Source: Alteromonadaceae bacterium
Lineage (GTDB): Bacteria > Pseudomonadota > Gammaproteobacteria > Enterobacterales > Alteromonadaceae
Reading direction: 5' to 3'
Length of the DNA: 64,000 bases
Assembly (NCBI GenBank): GCA_016765535.1
Contig: JAESPQ010000024.1
Span: 14,392 to 78,391 of the forward strand
The position numbers were made by a program, and so were the translations under genes. Each line of letters opens with the position of its first letter. Positions within the stretch are counted from its first letter, which is position 1. Shown here in pieces: positions 52,771 through 62,381 of this stretch. The notes under the pieces are model-generated. The model did no database searches. It saw only the letters and a list, made by a program, of their open reading frames with translations, and had not been told where the DNA came from.

Positions 52771-54312
52771 ATGAATAAATTTGTAATGGCAATATTTTTA
52801 ATTGCTGCTTTTGTTATTGGCATGTTTTATGGCAGTAACAAACAAGCAGCGCCTATTATTACCAGTAATACTGGTGGTGCAAGTTATAGTGGTGGATATG
52901 ATAAAAATACCGATAAAGAGGTTGTTAATAAAAAAGTCACTGCTAAAAATGCGTCAACTAAAAAGAGTGCGGTAGCGAAACGAAAAGTGGCAGGTACTAC
53001 CCATGTAGTTAATGACGGCGAATCAATTATGGCAGCGGTTGAGTTAGCGAAACCGGGTGATACCATTCAAATTATGCCAGGCAAATATCATGAAACTGTT
53101 TATATTGATAAAGATGATATTCGTCTTATTGGCGTGATTAAAGGGGGAAAACGGGCAACGTTAGATGGCCAAAAAAAGCTTAATGATGCAATATTATATT
53201 CAGGCAATAATATTGTTATTGAAAACCTTATGATCACCCAATATAAGGGCAATGGTATTATGGGACAAGCAGGCAATAATTTTGAAATTCGCAATAATAT
53301 TATTGTTGATACAGGTGTTTATGGTATTTTTCCACAACTCGGTAAAAATGGTATTGTTGAATATAATGTGCTTTCAGGTATTGAAGATGCGGCCATTTAC
53401 ATTGGTATGAGTGATAATATTCAGGTTGCTTATAATGATGTTTTTGACAATGTGGCGGGCATTGAAATAGAAAATTCACGTCATGCCATTGTTGAGCATA
53501 ATAATGTGCATAATAATACGGGTGGTATTTTAGCTTTTATCACCCCAGGTTTACCAATAAAAACTACTTTTGATGTGATTATTAGACATAATTTTATTGA
53601 TAATAACAACCATAAAAACTTTGCTGCTGTTGGCTCTACTGTTGCGGGTATTCCTGCGGGTACAGGTATTTTGATTATGGCAGCTGATGAGGTGATTGTT
53701 GAAGATAATCTTATTACTAATAATAAAACAGCAGGTATTTTAATTACCGACCATGATAATGCGCCGAATACCACACTTGATCCTGATGCCGATCCTGCTC
53801 CTGATAAAGTAATGATATTAAATAACCTCATGCTTAATAATGGCTACGATACCATTGATGAAGCCAAAGCCTTGATGTTGACTGAGTTTAAACAAGGCAA
53901 TCCAGACATTTTACGTGTTGGGGTATCGCGTGATAGTTGTATTATTAATCGTCATCGTTACGTTACGGTTGGCGTAAAAGACTGGCAAGAATGTACATTC
54001 ACTAATACCGATAATATTAAATCTTATATTTTAGATGAGCCTGTACCTGCACGTAAAATTGATCCGTCAGAACGTGGCAAGGTGGTGTATATGGGTATTT
54101 GTGCGGGTTGTCATGTTTATAGCGGCCGTATGGTTGGTCCTCCTGTACAAGTTATTCAAGCACTATATATGGATAATCCACAAGGTATTGCTGATTTTAT
54201 TGCCGCACCTACCAAAAAACGTGAAGATTATCCTGAAATGCCACCACAAAATTATTTGGATGAAAAAACCCGTTTAGCCGCCGCTAAATTTATGTTGTCG
54301 GTCACAAAATAA
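52771..54312 (+). CDS. parallel beta-helix protein fused to C-terminal cytochrome c domain
   Basis: N-terminal TM; NosD-like repeats (NNIVIENLMITQYKGNGIM, NFEIRNNIIVDTGVYGIF, IVEHNNVHNNTGGILAF); C-terminal GICAGCHVYSGRMVGPPV. Confidence 0.9.
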   Translation: MNKFVMAIFLIAAFVIGMFYGSNKQAAPIITSNTGGASYSGGYDKNTDKEVVNKKVTAKNASTKKSAVAKRKVAGTTHVVNDGESIMAAVELAKPGDTIQIMPGKYHETVYIDKDDIRLIGVIKGGKRATLDGQKKLNDAILYSGNNIVIENLMITQYKGNGIMGQAGNNFEIRNNIIVDTGVYGIFPQLGKNGIVEYNVLSGIEDAAIYIGMSDNIQVAYNDVFDNVAGIEIENSRHAIVEHNNVHNNTGGILAFITPGLPIKTTFDVIIRHNFIDNNNHKNFAAVGSTVAGIPAGTGILIMAADEVIVEDNLITNNKTAGILITDHDNAPNTTLDPDADPAPDKVMILNNLMLNNGYDTIDEAKALMLTEFKQGNPDILRVGVSRDSCIINRHRYVTVGVKDWQECTFTNTDNIKSYILDEPVPARKIDPSERGKVVYMGICAGCHVYSGRMVGPPVQVIQALYMDNPQGIADFIAAPTKKREDYPEMPPQNYLDEKTRLAAAKFMLSVTK

Positions 54313-54342
54313 AGACGATTTTTCCTCTTAACCCGCGTTATT

Positions 54343-54373
54343 AAAAAACCGCTAAGTTATTGCGGTTTTTTTT
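54343..54373 (+). terminator. Rho-independent terminator after the beta-helix/cytochrome gene
   Basis: aaaaaaccgc-taagttatt-gcggttttttttt. Confidence 0.88.
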
Positions 54374-54506
54374 TGCTTTCAATTTGATTATTAAAATAAA
54401 AACATTATTGAAAATGTTTGACTTTACGCCATTAACTGCTTAAATAAATGACAGGTATTCAAGCATTTCATCTTTAGTTAAAGTTATAATTCACAATAAA
54501 AATAGA

Positions 54507-56069
54507 GTGTTAAATTTGAGCAAATTTAAAATTAAAGCATTTAATAATAAATTAGGACTTAGGGTGCTCCTTTATATTTTGCTTTGTAGCTCATTTTTAG
54601 CCGTATTTGCTATTGCTGTGCAGCTTTATAGTGATTTTCGTAGCGATTTAGTCGACTTAGATCAACGCTTTGTTAATATAAAATCAAGTTATGTTGATTC
54701 ATTAGCGAATAGTTTGTGGGATTTTAATGAACCCTTATTGGCTATTCAAATTCAAGGTATTGTTAAGCTTCCCGATATTCGTTATGCCAAAATAACCACC
54801 GAATTAGGTAAAATTTACCAAGCTGGTGATGAAAACATTAACGTGAAAAAATCGATGTCAGCGCCTATTTATTATGGAGATACTCAAATAGGCACGCTGG
54901 AAGTTTTTGCTGATCATCAAGATATACTCTCGCGGTTAAAGCATCGTGCTGGGTTTATTATTTTAACGCAATCTATTCAAATATTTTTAATCGCATTTTT
55001 TATTCTATTTATTATACATTTATTGATCACTCGTCACATTTTTAAAATTACTAGCTTTTATCAAAGTGATACGGCTGAAAACTTAGATGAACCCCTAGTA
55101 CTTAATAACCGTCCTAAAAGAAAAGATGAAATAGATTCTTTAGTTGACTCTATTAATCAAACTCGGATCAAATTACTTCAAGATATAATTAAACGAGAAG
55201 ATGCTGAAAATGCCTTAATTAATCTTTCGGCTGAGTTAGAAATTAAAGTTTATGATCGCACCGAAAAATTAGTAGAAAGTAATAAGCAATTACAACAATC
55301 ACTTGACGATTTAACTTTAGCCAAAGACCAATTAGTACAATCTGAAAAAATGGCCTCATTAGGACAATTAGTGGCAGGGGTTGCTCATGAAGTAAATACT
55401 CCGCTGGGTATTTGTGTTACTTCAATTTCAGCAATGTCTGAAACCGTATTTCATTTAAAACAAGGACTAGAGTCACAACAATTAACCAAGGCGCAATTAA
55501 CCAAAGATTTAGCATTATTAACTGAATACCAAACCATAGTTGAACGCAGTATTAATAAAGCAGTTGAATTAATTCGCAGTTTTAAATCGGTGGCGGTTGA
55601 TCAACATAGCGATGATGAAATTGATATTAACTTAGCTGAACATGTGCAAAATGTTGTTACTACGGTTAAAACCATGTTCAAACGTAAAAGTTATAAAATT
55701 AATGTCAACCTTGATGAAAAATTTCGTTTACGTACATACCCTAGTGCATGGAATCAAATTTTAACTAATTTTATGATGAATTCGCATTATCATGCCTTTG
55801 ATGGCCGTCAAGAAGGCAGTATAACCATGGATTTTAAAGTTAAAAATAATGATTTAATTTTTAACTATCAAGATGATGGTAATGGCATAGATGAGTCGGT
55901 GCGTGACAAAATATTTGATCCTTTTGTTACCACGAAGCGGGGACAGGGTGGGTCTGGTTTAGGGCTAAATATTGTTTTTAACCTTATTACCGCCAAACTT
56001 GGCGGTACAGTACACTGTGTAGATGTAGAACAAGGCTGTCACTTTGAGATCATTGTACCACTTCATTAA
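54507..56069 (+). CDS. membrane sensor histidine kinase
   Basis: Two TMs; coiled coil; MASLGQLVAGVAHEVNTPLGICVTSI H-box; DDGNGIDESVRDKIFDPFVTTKRGQGGSGLGLNIVFNLI. Confidence 0.94.
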   Translation: MLNLSKFKIKAFNNKLGLRVLLYILLCSSFLAVFAIAVQLYSDFRSDLVDLDQRFVNIKSSYVDSLANSLWDFNEPLLAIQIQGIVKLPDIRYAKITTELGKIYQAGDENINVKKSMSAPIYYGDTQIGTLEVFADHQDILSRLKHRAGFIILTQSIQIFLIAFFILFIIHLLITRHIFKITSFYQSDTAENLDEPLVLNNRPKRKDEIDSLVDSINQTRIKLLQDIIKREDAENALINLSAELEIKVYDRTEKLVESNKQLQQSLDDLTLAKDQLVQSEKMASLGQLVAGVAHEVNTPLGICVTSISAMSETVFHLKQGLESQQLTKAQLTKDLALLTEYQTIVERSINKAVELIRSFKSVAVDQHSDDEIDINLAEHVQNVVTTVKTMFKRKSYKINVNLDEKFRLRTYPSAWNQILTNFMMNSHYHAFDGRQEGSITMDFKVKNNDLIFNYQDDGNGIDESVRDKIFDPFVTTKRGQGGSGLGLNIVFNLITAKLGGTVHCVDVEQGCHFEIIVPLH

Positions 56070-56121
56070 AAGAGCCCTGCATTAAAAGATTTGCCGCTAA
56101 GTAAATCAACTAATAAAATGT

Positions 56122-57432
56122 TTAATTAAAACGACTAATACAAAAAGCCTTTATATCAATATCTGTTGGTTGTTTCATGATTAATTGGCTAATTAATTTA
56201 CCTGTTATCGCACCTTGCGTTAATCCTAAATGTTGATGTCCTAGTGCAAAAAAAATATTATCTTGCTGCGGTGCTTGGCAAATAACTGGTAATGAGTCAG
56301 GTAATGAAGGACGACAGCCCATCCACTTATCCTGTTTTGCAATATGTTTATCGGTAGGTAGTTTATCTAAAATGAACTGTGCATTTTTATACAACATTGT
56401 CGCGCGTTTGTAATTGGCTTTAGCATATAGCCCCGCGTATTCAACGGTTCCTGATAAGCGTAATTCGTTGTCCATTGGGGTAATAATAAATTTTCGTTCG
56501 GTAGAAGCAACAGGACGCGACAATAATGCGATATTTTCATTACCGCTACTTTTATTATTATCGTTATTTTGAGTAGTTAAACTTAAACTGTAACCACGTT
56601 CTGCCTCTATGGGTAGGTTATAGCCTAATTGTTTACATAACTTTTTTGACCAAGCACCAGTAGCCAGTATTAACTTATCAAAGGTTAGTGCTTGTTGACC
56701 ATCATTAAGTAGCACTTTATTTGCGGTATGAGTGATATTTTTTAACGTAAATTGCTTGAAAACCATCCCTTTATCTTGGGCTAATTGAGCCAAGGCTAAA
56801 CTAAGTTTGTACGGACTAACGGTATGAGCTACCTCAGTAAAATATAAAGCGTAATTAATGTTTTTATGCAAATTAGGCTCTAATTGATGTACTTGTTCAC
56901 TATTAAGTAACTTAACCGCAACCCCTGCTTGTTGGTAATGCTGATGTGATTTTTTTACCACTGTTAAGTTAGTCGTTTCAAATACCAATAAGCTACCTTG
57001 AGTCGTTAATAGATGCTCTGCTTTTGCTTGCTGTAATAAAGGCAAATAATAACTGATCGCATTTTTATTAAGTGCTTTTAAAGCTAGAGTGTTTTTTTGT
57101 TGGTATTTACTGCGCATGTTATTAAAAAACTGTATAAACCAAGGTAATGCTTGGGGTAAATAGCGAGGAGATAAAGCAATAGCACCTAACGGATCTAATA
57201 ATAGTTTGGGTAATTGCCATAACAAACGGGCATCTGCTAATGGAAAAACTTGCTCGGTGGCAAAATGCCCCGCATTATTTTTTGAACACCCTTCGCCAAT
57301 CCCTTGTTGATCTAATAGGGTTACATTAAAGCCTTGGCTTTGTAAGGCTAGGGCACAGTTAATCCCAACAATACCTGCTCCTACAACAGCAATTGATTTT
57401 TTTTTACTGGTTTTTTCTGAAATTTCCATCAC
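56122..57432 (-). CDS. FAD-dependent D-amino acid dehydrogenase, probable cis-4-hydroxy-D-proline dehydrogenase
   Basis: KSIAVVGAGIVGINCALALQSQGFNVTLLDQQGIGEGCSKNNAGHF; divergent from hydroxyproline genes. Confidence 0.85.
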   Translation of the reverse strand: MMEISEKTSKKKSIAVVGAGIVGINCALALQSQGFNVTLLDQQGIGEGCSKNNAGHFATEQVFPLADARLLWQLPKLLLDPLGAIALSPRYLPQALPWFIQFFNNMRSKYQQKNTLALKALNKNAISYYLPLLQQAKAEHLLTTQGSLLVFETTNLTVVKKSHQHYQQAGVAVKLLNSEQVHQLEPNLHKNINYALYFTEVAHTVSPYKLSLALAQLAQDKGMVFKQFTLKNITHTANKVLLNDGQQALTFDKLILATGAWSKKLCKQLGYNLPIEAERGYSLSLTTQNNDNNKSSGNENIALLSRPVASTERKFIITPMDNELRLSGTVEYAGLYAKANYKRATMLYKNAQFILDKLPTDKHIAKQDKWMGCRPSLPDSLPVICQAPQQDNIFFALGHQHLGLTQGAITGKLISQLIMKQPTDIDIKAFCISRFN

Positions 57433-57481
57433 TTACACTCATAAAATTATTTTAGAATAAATAAAACTTGTCAACACTTAA

Positions 57482-57497
57482 ATATTGTATACAATAT
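57482..57497. promoter_or_regulatory. candidate GntR/FCD operator in the divergent promoter region
   Basis: Perfect 16-bp palindrome ATATTGTATACAATAT; contains TTGTATACAA, fits TNGTNNNACNA-like FadR-class operators only loosely. Confidence 0.6.
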
Positions 57498-57590
57498 GCT
57501 TAATATTTTCTAGTGATAGTTTATCAATAAATATTTTCAATTGTTAATAAACCATCACTTATTATTTTTAGACCTTTTAATGAGCTTTTT

Positions 57591-58520
57591 ATGACAACTT
57601 CTACTCTTAATGTAAATTGGCAAGGCGTGTATCCAGCCGTAACAACGCAGTATTTTGACGACATGTCAATTAACTTTGCAGCGACACAAAAAATGATCGA
57701 CAGCCTTATTAATGAAGGTGTTGACGGCATTATAGCGTTAGGTACTGTGGGCGAAAATTGTTCGCATACACGTGAAGAAAAACGAGCAATTCTTGAAGCA
57801 GTTAAAGCCGTGGTTGCAGGTCGTGTGCCTGTGCTTTCTGGAGTTGCTGAAACGAGTACGCAATTTGCGATTGAATATTGCCAACTATGCGAAGAAGTGG
57901 GTATTGATGGCTTAATGGTATTGCCTGGCATGGTATATCGTTCATCAGAGGCTGAAGCTATTAATCATTACCAACAAATTGCCCGTAATTGTAACTTACC
58001 TATTATGATCTATAACAATCCCGTAACTTATGGTGTTGATGTGTCAATTGCAGGTATGCGTACTTTAGCGGCAGAGCCAAATATAGTTTCAGTAAAAGAA
58101 GCTACTGAAGACACTCGTCGCATTTCAGAGCTTTATGCTGCTTTTGATGACCGTTTTATTGTGTTTGGCGGTGTTGATGATATTGCACTAGAATCTTTAA
58201 TGCTGGGCTGTACAGGTTGGATCTCAGGGTTAACCAATGTTTTTCCTCAAGAGTCAGTCGCTATTTATAAGTTAGCTAAAGCAGGCCGATATCAAGAAGC
58301 ATTAGAAATTTGGCGCTGGTTCTTGCCGTTATTACGCTTAGATACTATTCCTACGTTAGTGCAATGTATAAAGTTTTGTGAACAATTAGCTGGGCGCGGT
58401 AGCGAAGTAACACGGGCACCACGTTTACCCTTAGCAGGTGAAGAACGTGCGCGTGTAGAGCAATTATTTAATACTGCCATGGCAACACGCATTGATTTAA
58501 GTAAGTTTAATTTAGATTAA
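57591..58520 (+). CDS. dihydrodipicolinate synthase family protein, probable 1-pyrroline-4-hydroxy-2-carboxylate deaminase
   Basis: DGIIALGTVGENCSHTREEKRAILEA; YNNPVTYGVDVS; SVKEATEDTRR; context. Confidence 0.86.
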   Translation: MTTSTLNVNWQGVYPAVTTQYFDDMSINFAATQKMIDSLINEGVDGIIALGTVGENCSHTREEKRAILEAVKAVVAGRVPVLSGVAETSTQFAIEYCQLCEEVGIDGLMVLPGMVYRSSEAEAINHYQQIARNCNLPIMIYNNPVTYGVDVSIAGMRTLAAEPNIVSVKEATEDTRRISELYAAFDDRFIVFGGVDDIALESLMLGCTGWISGLTNVFPQESVAIYKLAKAGRYQEALEIWRWFLPLLRLDTIPTLVQCIKFCEQLAGRGSEVTRAPRLPLAGEERARVEQLFNTAMATRIDLSKFNLD

Positions 58521-58521
58521 A

Positions 58522-58642
58522 GATACTGAAATAAATTCAGTATGACAGCTTATATGTCATCCTGACAGCTTATAACGTCATCCTGACAGCTTATAACGTC
58601 ATCCTGACAGCTTATAACGTCATCCTGACGAAGGTCAGGATC
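58522..58642. repeat. GTCATCCTGA repeat expanded to a 21-bp tandem array
   Basis: cctgacagcttataacgtcat at 58561-58581, 58582-58602, 58603-58623, plus a degenerate leading unit and flanking palindrome. Confidence 0.93.
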
Positions 58643-58697
58643 TTTATTGGTAGCAAAATAGCTTAAAGTAATTTTTTAAAAAGTATTAAAGGTAGCA

Positions 58698-59711
58698 ATG
58701 ATCAAAGGAATATTTAATTGTCTTGACGCGCATACGTGTGGTAATCCTGTTCGCTTGGTGATTGATGGGCACCCTGACTTACAGGGAAAAACCATGAGTG
58801 AAAAGCGTCAAGACTTTATCAATAACTATGATTGGATACGCCAAGGTTTAATGTTTGAACCGCGTGGTCATGACATGATGTCGGGCGCATTTATTTATCC
58901 ACCGTGCAGTGATAATGCCGATGCGGCGATTTTATTTATTGAAACCTCTGGCTGTTTACCTATGTGTGGGCATGGCACTATTGGTGCCATTACCACAGCA
59001 TTACAACAAGGTATTATTCAGCCAAAAGAGCAAGGTAAACTAATTATTGATGTTCCTGCTGGACAAATCAATATTACTTATCAGCAACAAGGTGACAAAA
59101 TTAGTGCCGTTAAAATTTTTAATGTGCCAGCTTACCTTGCTCATGAAAATAAACAAATTGCAGTGCCCGGATTAGGAAAATTAACTGTTGATGTTGCTTA
59201 TGGCGGTAATTATTACCTTATTGTTGAACCACAAGAGAACTTCCCCGGGATCGAGCAATGGACTGCTGATAAAATTTTGCGTTGGAGTCCAATCGTTCGT
59301 GAGGTTGCTAATAAAGTCTTAACTTGTGTTCATCCTGAAGATCAAACCGTCAGTGGTATTTCACATGTGTTATGGACAGGAAAACCACAACAAAAAAACT
59401 CTGTGGCGGCCAATGCGGTGTTTTATGGTGATAAAGCGATAGATAGATCGCCCTGTGGTACAGGAACTAGCGCAAGAATGGCGCAGTTATTTGCTAAAGG
59501 ACTATTAAAGGTAGGTGATACCTTTGTCCATGAAAGTTATATCGGCAGCCAATTTACGGGGAAAATAGAAGGGACGGTAGAGATAATGACACCGCAAGGA
59601 AAAATTACCGCGATTAAACCGAGTATAGAAGGTTGGGCGCATGTTTATGGTGAAAATCGTATCACCATAGATGACGACGACCCATATGCTTTTGGTTTTT
59701 CCGTGAAGTAA
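58698..59711 (+). CDS. 4-hydroxyproline 2-epimerase (proline racemase family)
   Basis: Catalytic cysteines in LPMCGHGTIG and DRSPCGTGTSARMA. Confidence 0.9.
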   Translation: MIKGIFNCLDAHTCGNPVRLVIDGHPDLQGKTMSEKRQDFINNYDWIRQGLMFEPRGHDMMSGAFIYPPCSDNADAAILFIETSGCLPMCGHGTIGAITTALQQGIIQPKEQGKLIIDVPAGQINITYQQQGDKISAVKIFNVPAYLAHENKQIAVPGLGKLTVDVAYGGNYYLIVEPQENFPGIEQWTADKILRWSPIVREVANKVLTCVHPEDQTVSGISHVLWTGKPQQKNSVAANAVFYGDKAIDRSPCGTGTSARMAQLFAKGLLKVGDTFVHESYIGSQFTGKIEGTVEIMTPQGKITAIKPSIEGWAHVYGENRITIDDDDPYAFGFSVK

Positions 59712-59740
59712 AAGATAAAACGGAATATTGATACAAGTAT

Positions 59741-59770
59741 ATCGTCATCTTGACGCAGGTCAGGATCTTT
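59741..59770. repeat. GTCATCCTGA-type palindromic repeat
   Basis: atcgtcatcttgacgcaggtcaggatcttt. Confidence 0.85.
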
Positions 59771-59827
59771 AGCGATTTACAGCTTTAAACCAATAGATAA
59801 ACAATAGATAAACAAAAGAGACACAAA

Positions 59828-61375
59828 ATGAATTTAACAGGAAAAAACTTAATTTCTGGCGAATTTAGCGGCGATACGAGTCATGGTTTTACAGCGTTTA
59901 ATGCTCAAAAAAACCAGCCTATGGCAACGTTATTTACCAATGCAACAGAAGTAGAAGTTAATAGCGCTATTACTCGTGCTAATGAAGCATTTTTAAGTTA
60001 TAGCCAACTATCTGCGAATGAACGAGCGACATTTTTACGGACTATTGGTGAACAAATTATCGCATTAGGTGATGATTTAGTTGACGTTGCTTGTGCTGAA
60101 ACTGGTTTGCCTGCTATACGTATTCAAGGTGAACGTGGTCGTACAGTGGGTCAACTAAACTTATTTGCCGATTTACTTGATAAACAAGAATATCAAACTG
60201 TTATTGAACAAGGCGATAGTGCTCGTCAGCCTTTGCCTAAACCTGATACTCGGTTAGGTTATTTACCACTTGGTGTGGTAGCAGTATTTGGAGCAAGTAA
60301 TTTTCCATTAGCTTTTTCAACTGCGGGTGGTGATACCGCATCGGCACTAGCCGCAGGTTGCCCTATAGTGATGAAAGCGCATGCTGCTCACCCTGGTACG
60401 GCTGAATTAGTGGCAACGGCAATATTAAAAGCGATAAAACAATGCAATATTGATGCTGGTGTGTTTTCGCTAATTCAAGGCAAAAAATACCAAATTAGTA
60501 CGCAAATTGTTACTCATCCTTTAGTTAAAGCCGTTGGGTTTACGGGCTCTGAACGTGTCGGTATGATTTTACAGGCACAGATTAATCAACGTGTTGAACC
60601 CATTCCATTTTATGGCGAATTAGGTAGTTTAAATCCACAGTTTATTTTGACCAATAAATTAGCAAATCAGGGCGTTGAAATTGCCGAACAGTTAGTGGCT
60701 TCTACCTTAATGGGACAGGGACAGTTTTGTACTTCGCCAGGAATTTGGCTAGCAATAGACGATAGTCAAAGCGGTAGTTGTGATCTAAGTAGCTATCAAA
60801 ACTTTATTGATAAGGCTAAAGCAACAATGATTACGCAGCCAGCAGGCGTGATGTTAACCCCAAGTATTCGTAGTGCTTATAATGAACAAGTTACTCAATG
60901 GCAAACGATTCAAAACGTTAATTTAATTGCTCAAGGTCAACAAGGCGAAGCGTTTCAATGCCGTAGTGCTTTATTTGCAACCGATTTAAGCACTTTTATC
61001 AAGAATAAGACACTACAAGAAGAAATATTCGGCGCTTGTGCGTTAATTATTAAGTGTGCTGATTTTGCGCAAATGTTGCAATTTGTCACTATTTTAAAAG
61101 GTAATTTAACGGCGAGTATTCATGCGCTTGATGGCGATTTAATGCAAGCACAACAATTGGCATTACCTTTGGCACATAAAGTAGGTCGATTAATATATAA
61201 TCAAATGCCAACTGGCGTAGAGGTGTGCGCAAGTATGAATCATGGTGGACCTTTTCCAGCTTCTACAGCTATTACTACTACCTCGGTTGGTAGTGAAGCG
61301 ATTAATCGTTTTAGACGTCCGATCTGCTACCAAAATATACCATCTGAATTATTACCACAAATTCTACGTGACTAA
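59828..61375 (+). CDS. aldehyde dehydrogenase, probable alpha-ketoglutaric semialdehyde dehydrogenase
   Basis: LGVVAVFGASNFPLAFSTAGGDTASALAAGCPIVMKAHAAHPGT; GFTGSERVG; GQGQFCTSPG. Confidence 0.9.
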   Translation: MNLTGKNLISGEFSGDTSHGFTAFNAQKNQPMATLFTNATEVEVNSAITRANEAFLSYSQLSANERATFLRTIGEQIIALGDDLVDVACAETGLPAIRIQGERGRTVGQLNLFADLLDKQEYQTVIEQGDSARQPLPKPDTRLGYLPLGVVAVFGASNFPLAFSTAGGDTASALAAGCPIVMKAHAAHPGTAELVATAILKAIKQCNIDAGVFSLIQGKKYQISTQIVTHPLVKAVGFTGSERVGMILQAQINQRVEPIPFYGELGSLNPQFILTNKLANQGVEIAEQLVASTLMGQGQFCTSPGIWLAIDDSQSGSCDLSSYQNFIDKAKATMITQPAGVMLTPSIRSAYNEQVTQWQTIQNVNLIAQGQQGEAFQCRSALFATDLSTFIKNKTLQEEIFGACALIIKCADFAQMLQFVTILKGNLTASIHALDGDLMQAQQLALPLAHKVGRLIYNQMPTGVEVCASMNHGGPFPASTAITTTSVGSEAINRFRRPICYQNIPSELLPQILRD

Positions 61376-61386
61376 GTTTCCTCCCT

Positions 61387-61439
61387 ATGCGACTTAATTA
61401 TTTGTTATTTATAATAAATTTTTAAGTCGCATTTTTTTT
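61387..61439 (+). terminator. Rho-independent terminator after the aldehyde dehydrogenase
   Basis: atgcgacttaa...ttaagtcgcat (11 bp) then T-run. Confidence 0.85.
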
Positions 61440-61488
61440 GTTTTTGCCTGTATAATATATCCCGAAACCTTAATGAGGATTAAATTTT

Positions 61489-62157
61489 ATGACTATAGAA
61501 TATAAAACAAGAACACAACTAGTCGTTGAAATATTAAGAGAAAGGATTTTAAACGGTGAAATTACTGCCGGACAACCATTACGCCAAGCAGCATTGGCTG
61601 AAGATTTAAATGTAAGCCGTATTCCTATTCGTGAAGCTTTATTACAGCTAGAAGCAGAAGGTTTAGTTGCTTTTGAACCACACAAAGGTGCTACAGCTAC
61701 AGAGTTAAATGTTGATCAAGTTGGTGAATTATTTGAATTACGTGCAATGCTAGAATGTGATTTGTTAGCGGCCTCAATTGAAAATATTAGTGATGCTGCT
61801 TTAGAAAATGCAGGCGAAATTTTAGCTAAATTAGATCAAGCATTAGGTAAAGAAAATGCAGCTAATACTTGGAGTGAATTGAACTCTGCTTATCATAACT
61901 GCTTGTATTCTAGTGCTAATCGTCCACAAACTTATGAATTGGTGCAAACCTTAAATAAAAATGCTGACCGCTATATTCGTATGCATTTATTATGGGCTGG
62001 CGGTATTTCAAAAGCAGGATCTGAACATGCGCAGCTATTAAAACTGTGTAAAGATCGAGATACTGAAGGAGCTGTAAAAGTATTAAAACAGCACATTTTA
62101 GGATCTCGTGATGAAATTAAAGCGTTTTTGATTGAACGCGAAAATTCCACTTCATAA
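61489..62157 (+). CDS. GntR family transcriptional regulator (FCD subfamily)
   Basis: LRERILNGEITAGQPLRQAALAEDLNVSRIPIREALLQLEAEGLVAFEPHKGA; FCD helices follow. Confidence 0.94.
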   Translation: MTIEYKTRTQLVVEILRERILNGEITAGQPLRQAALAEDLNVSRIPIREALLQLEAEGLVAFEPHKGATATELNVDQVGELFELRAMLECDLLAASIENISDAALENAGEILAKLDQALGKENAANTWSELNSAYHNCLYSSANRPQTYELVQTLNKNADRYIRMHLLWAGGISKAGSEHAQLLKLCKDRDTEGAVKVLKQHILGSRDEIKAFLIERENSTS

Positions 62158-62381
62158 CGATTTAATAGGATCAATAATTGCATTTTACTCGTGTTGATAA
62201 AAACAGCAATTATTGACTTTACCCCCGTAAATCATTAGTATGCACGCCTTTTAGAAATGCTAACAGACCCTTTTATTTTATCGTGTTTTGTTTGATATTT
62301 CACCTATGCTTATTACTAAACTCTTAAAATAATTTATACGTGTTTATTCTTTAATAATACGTAATACCATGTGGATAATTA

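Noticed and set aside
53481-53831. 116-aa antisense ORF opposite the beta-helix gene
   Set aside because: Arises from repetitive Asn/Ile codons of the beta-helix repeats read backwards.
54507-56069. Histidine kinase as part of a new two-component system
   Set aside because: No response regulator is adjacent; orphan kinases are common and the terminator at 54343-54373 separates it from the multiheme cluster.
58540-58642. Possible short CRISPR array
   Set aside because: Units are contiguous 21-mers with no unique spacers and no cas genes; matches a known palindromic repeat family.
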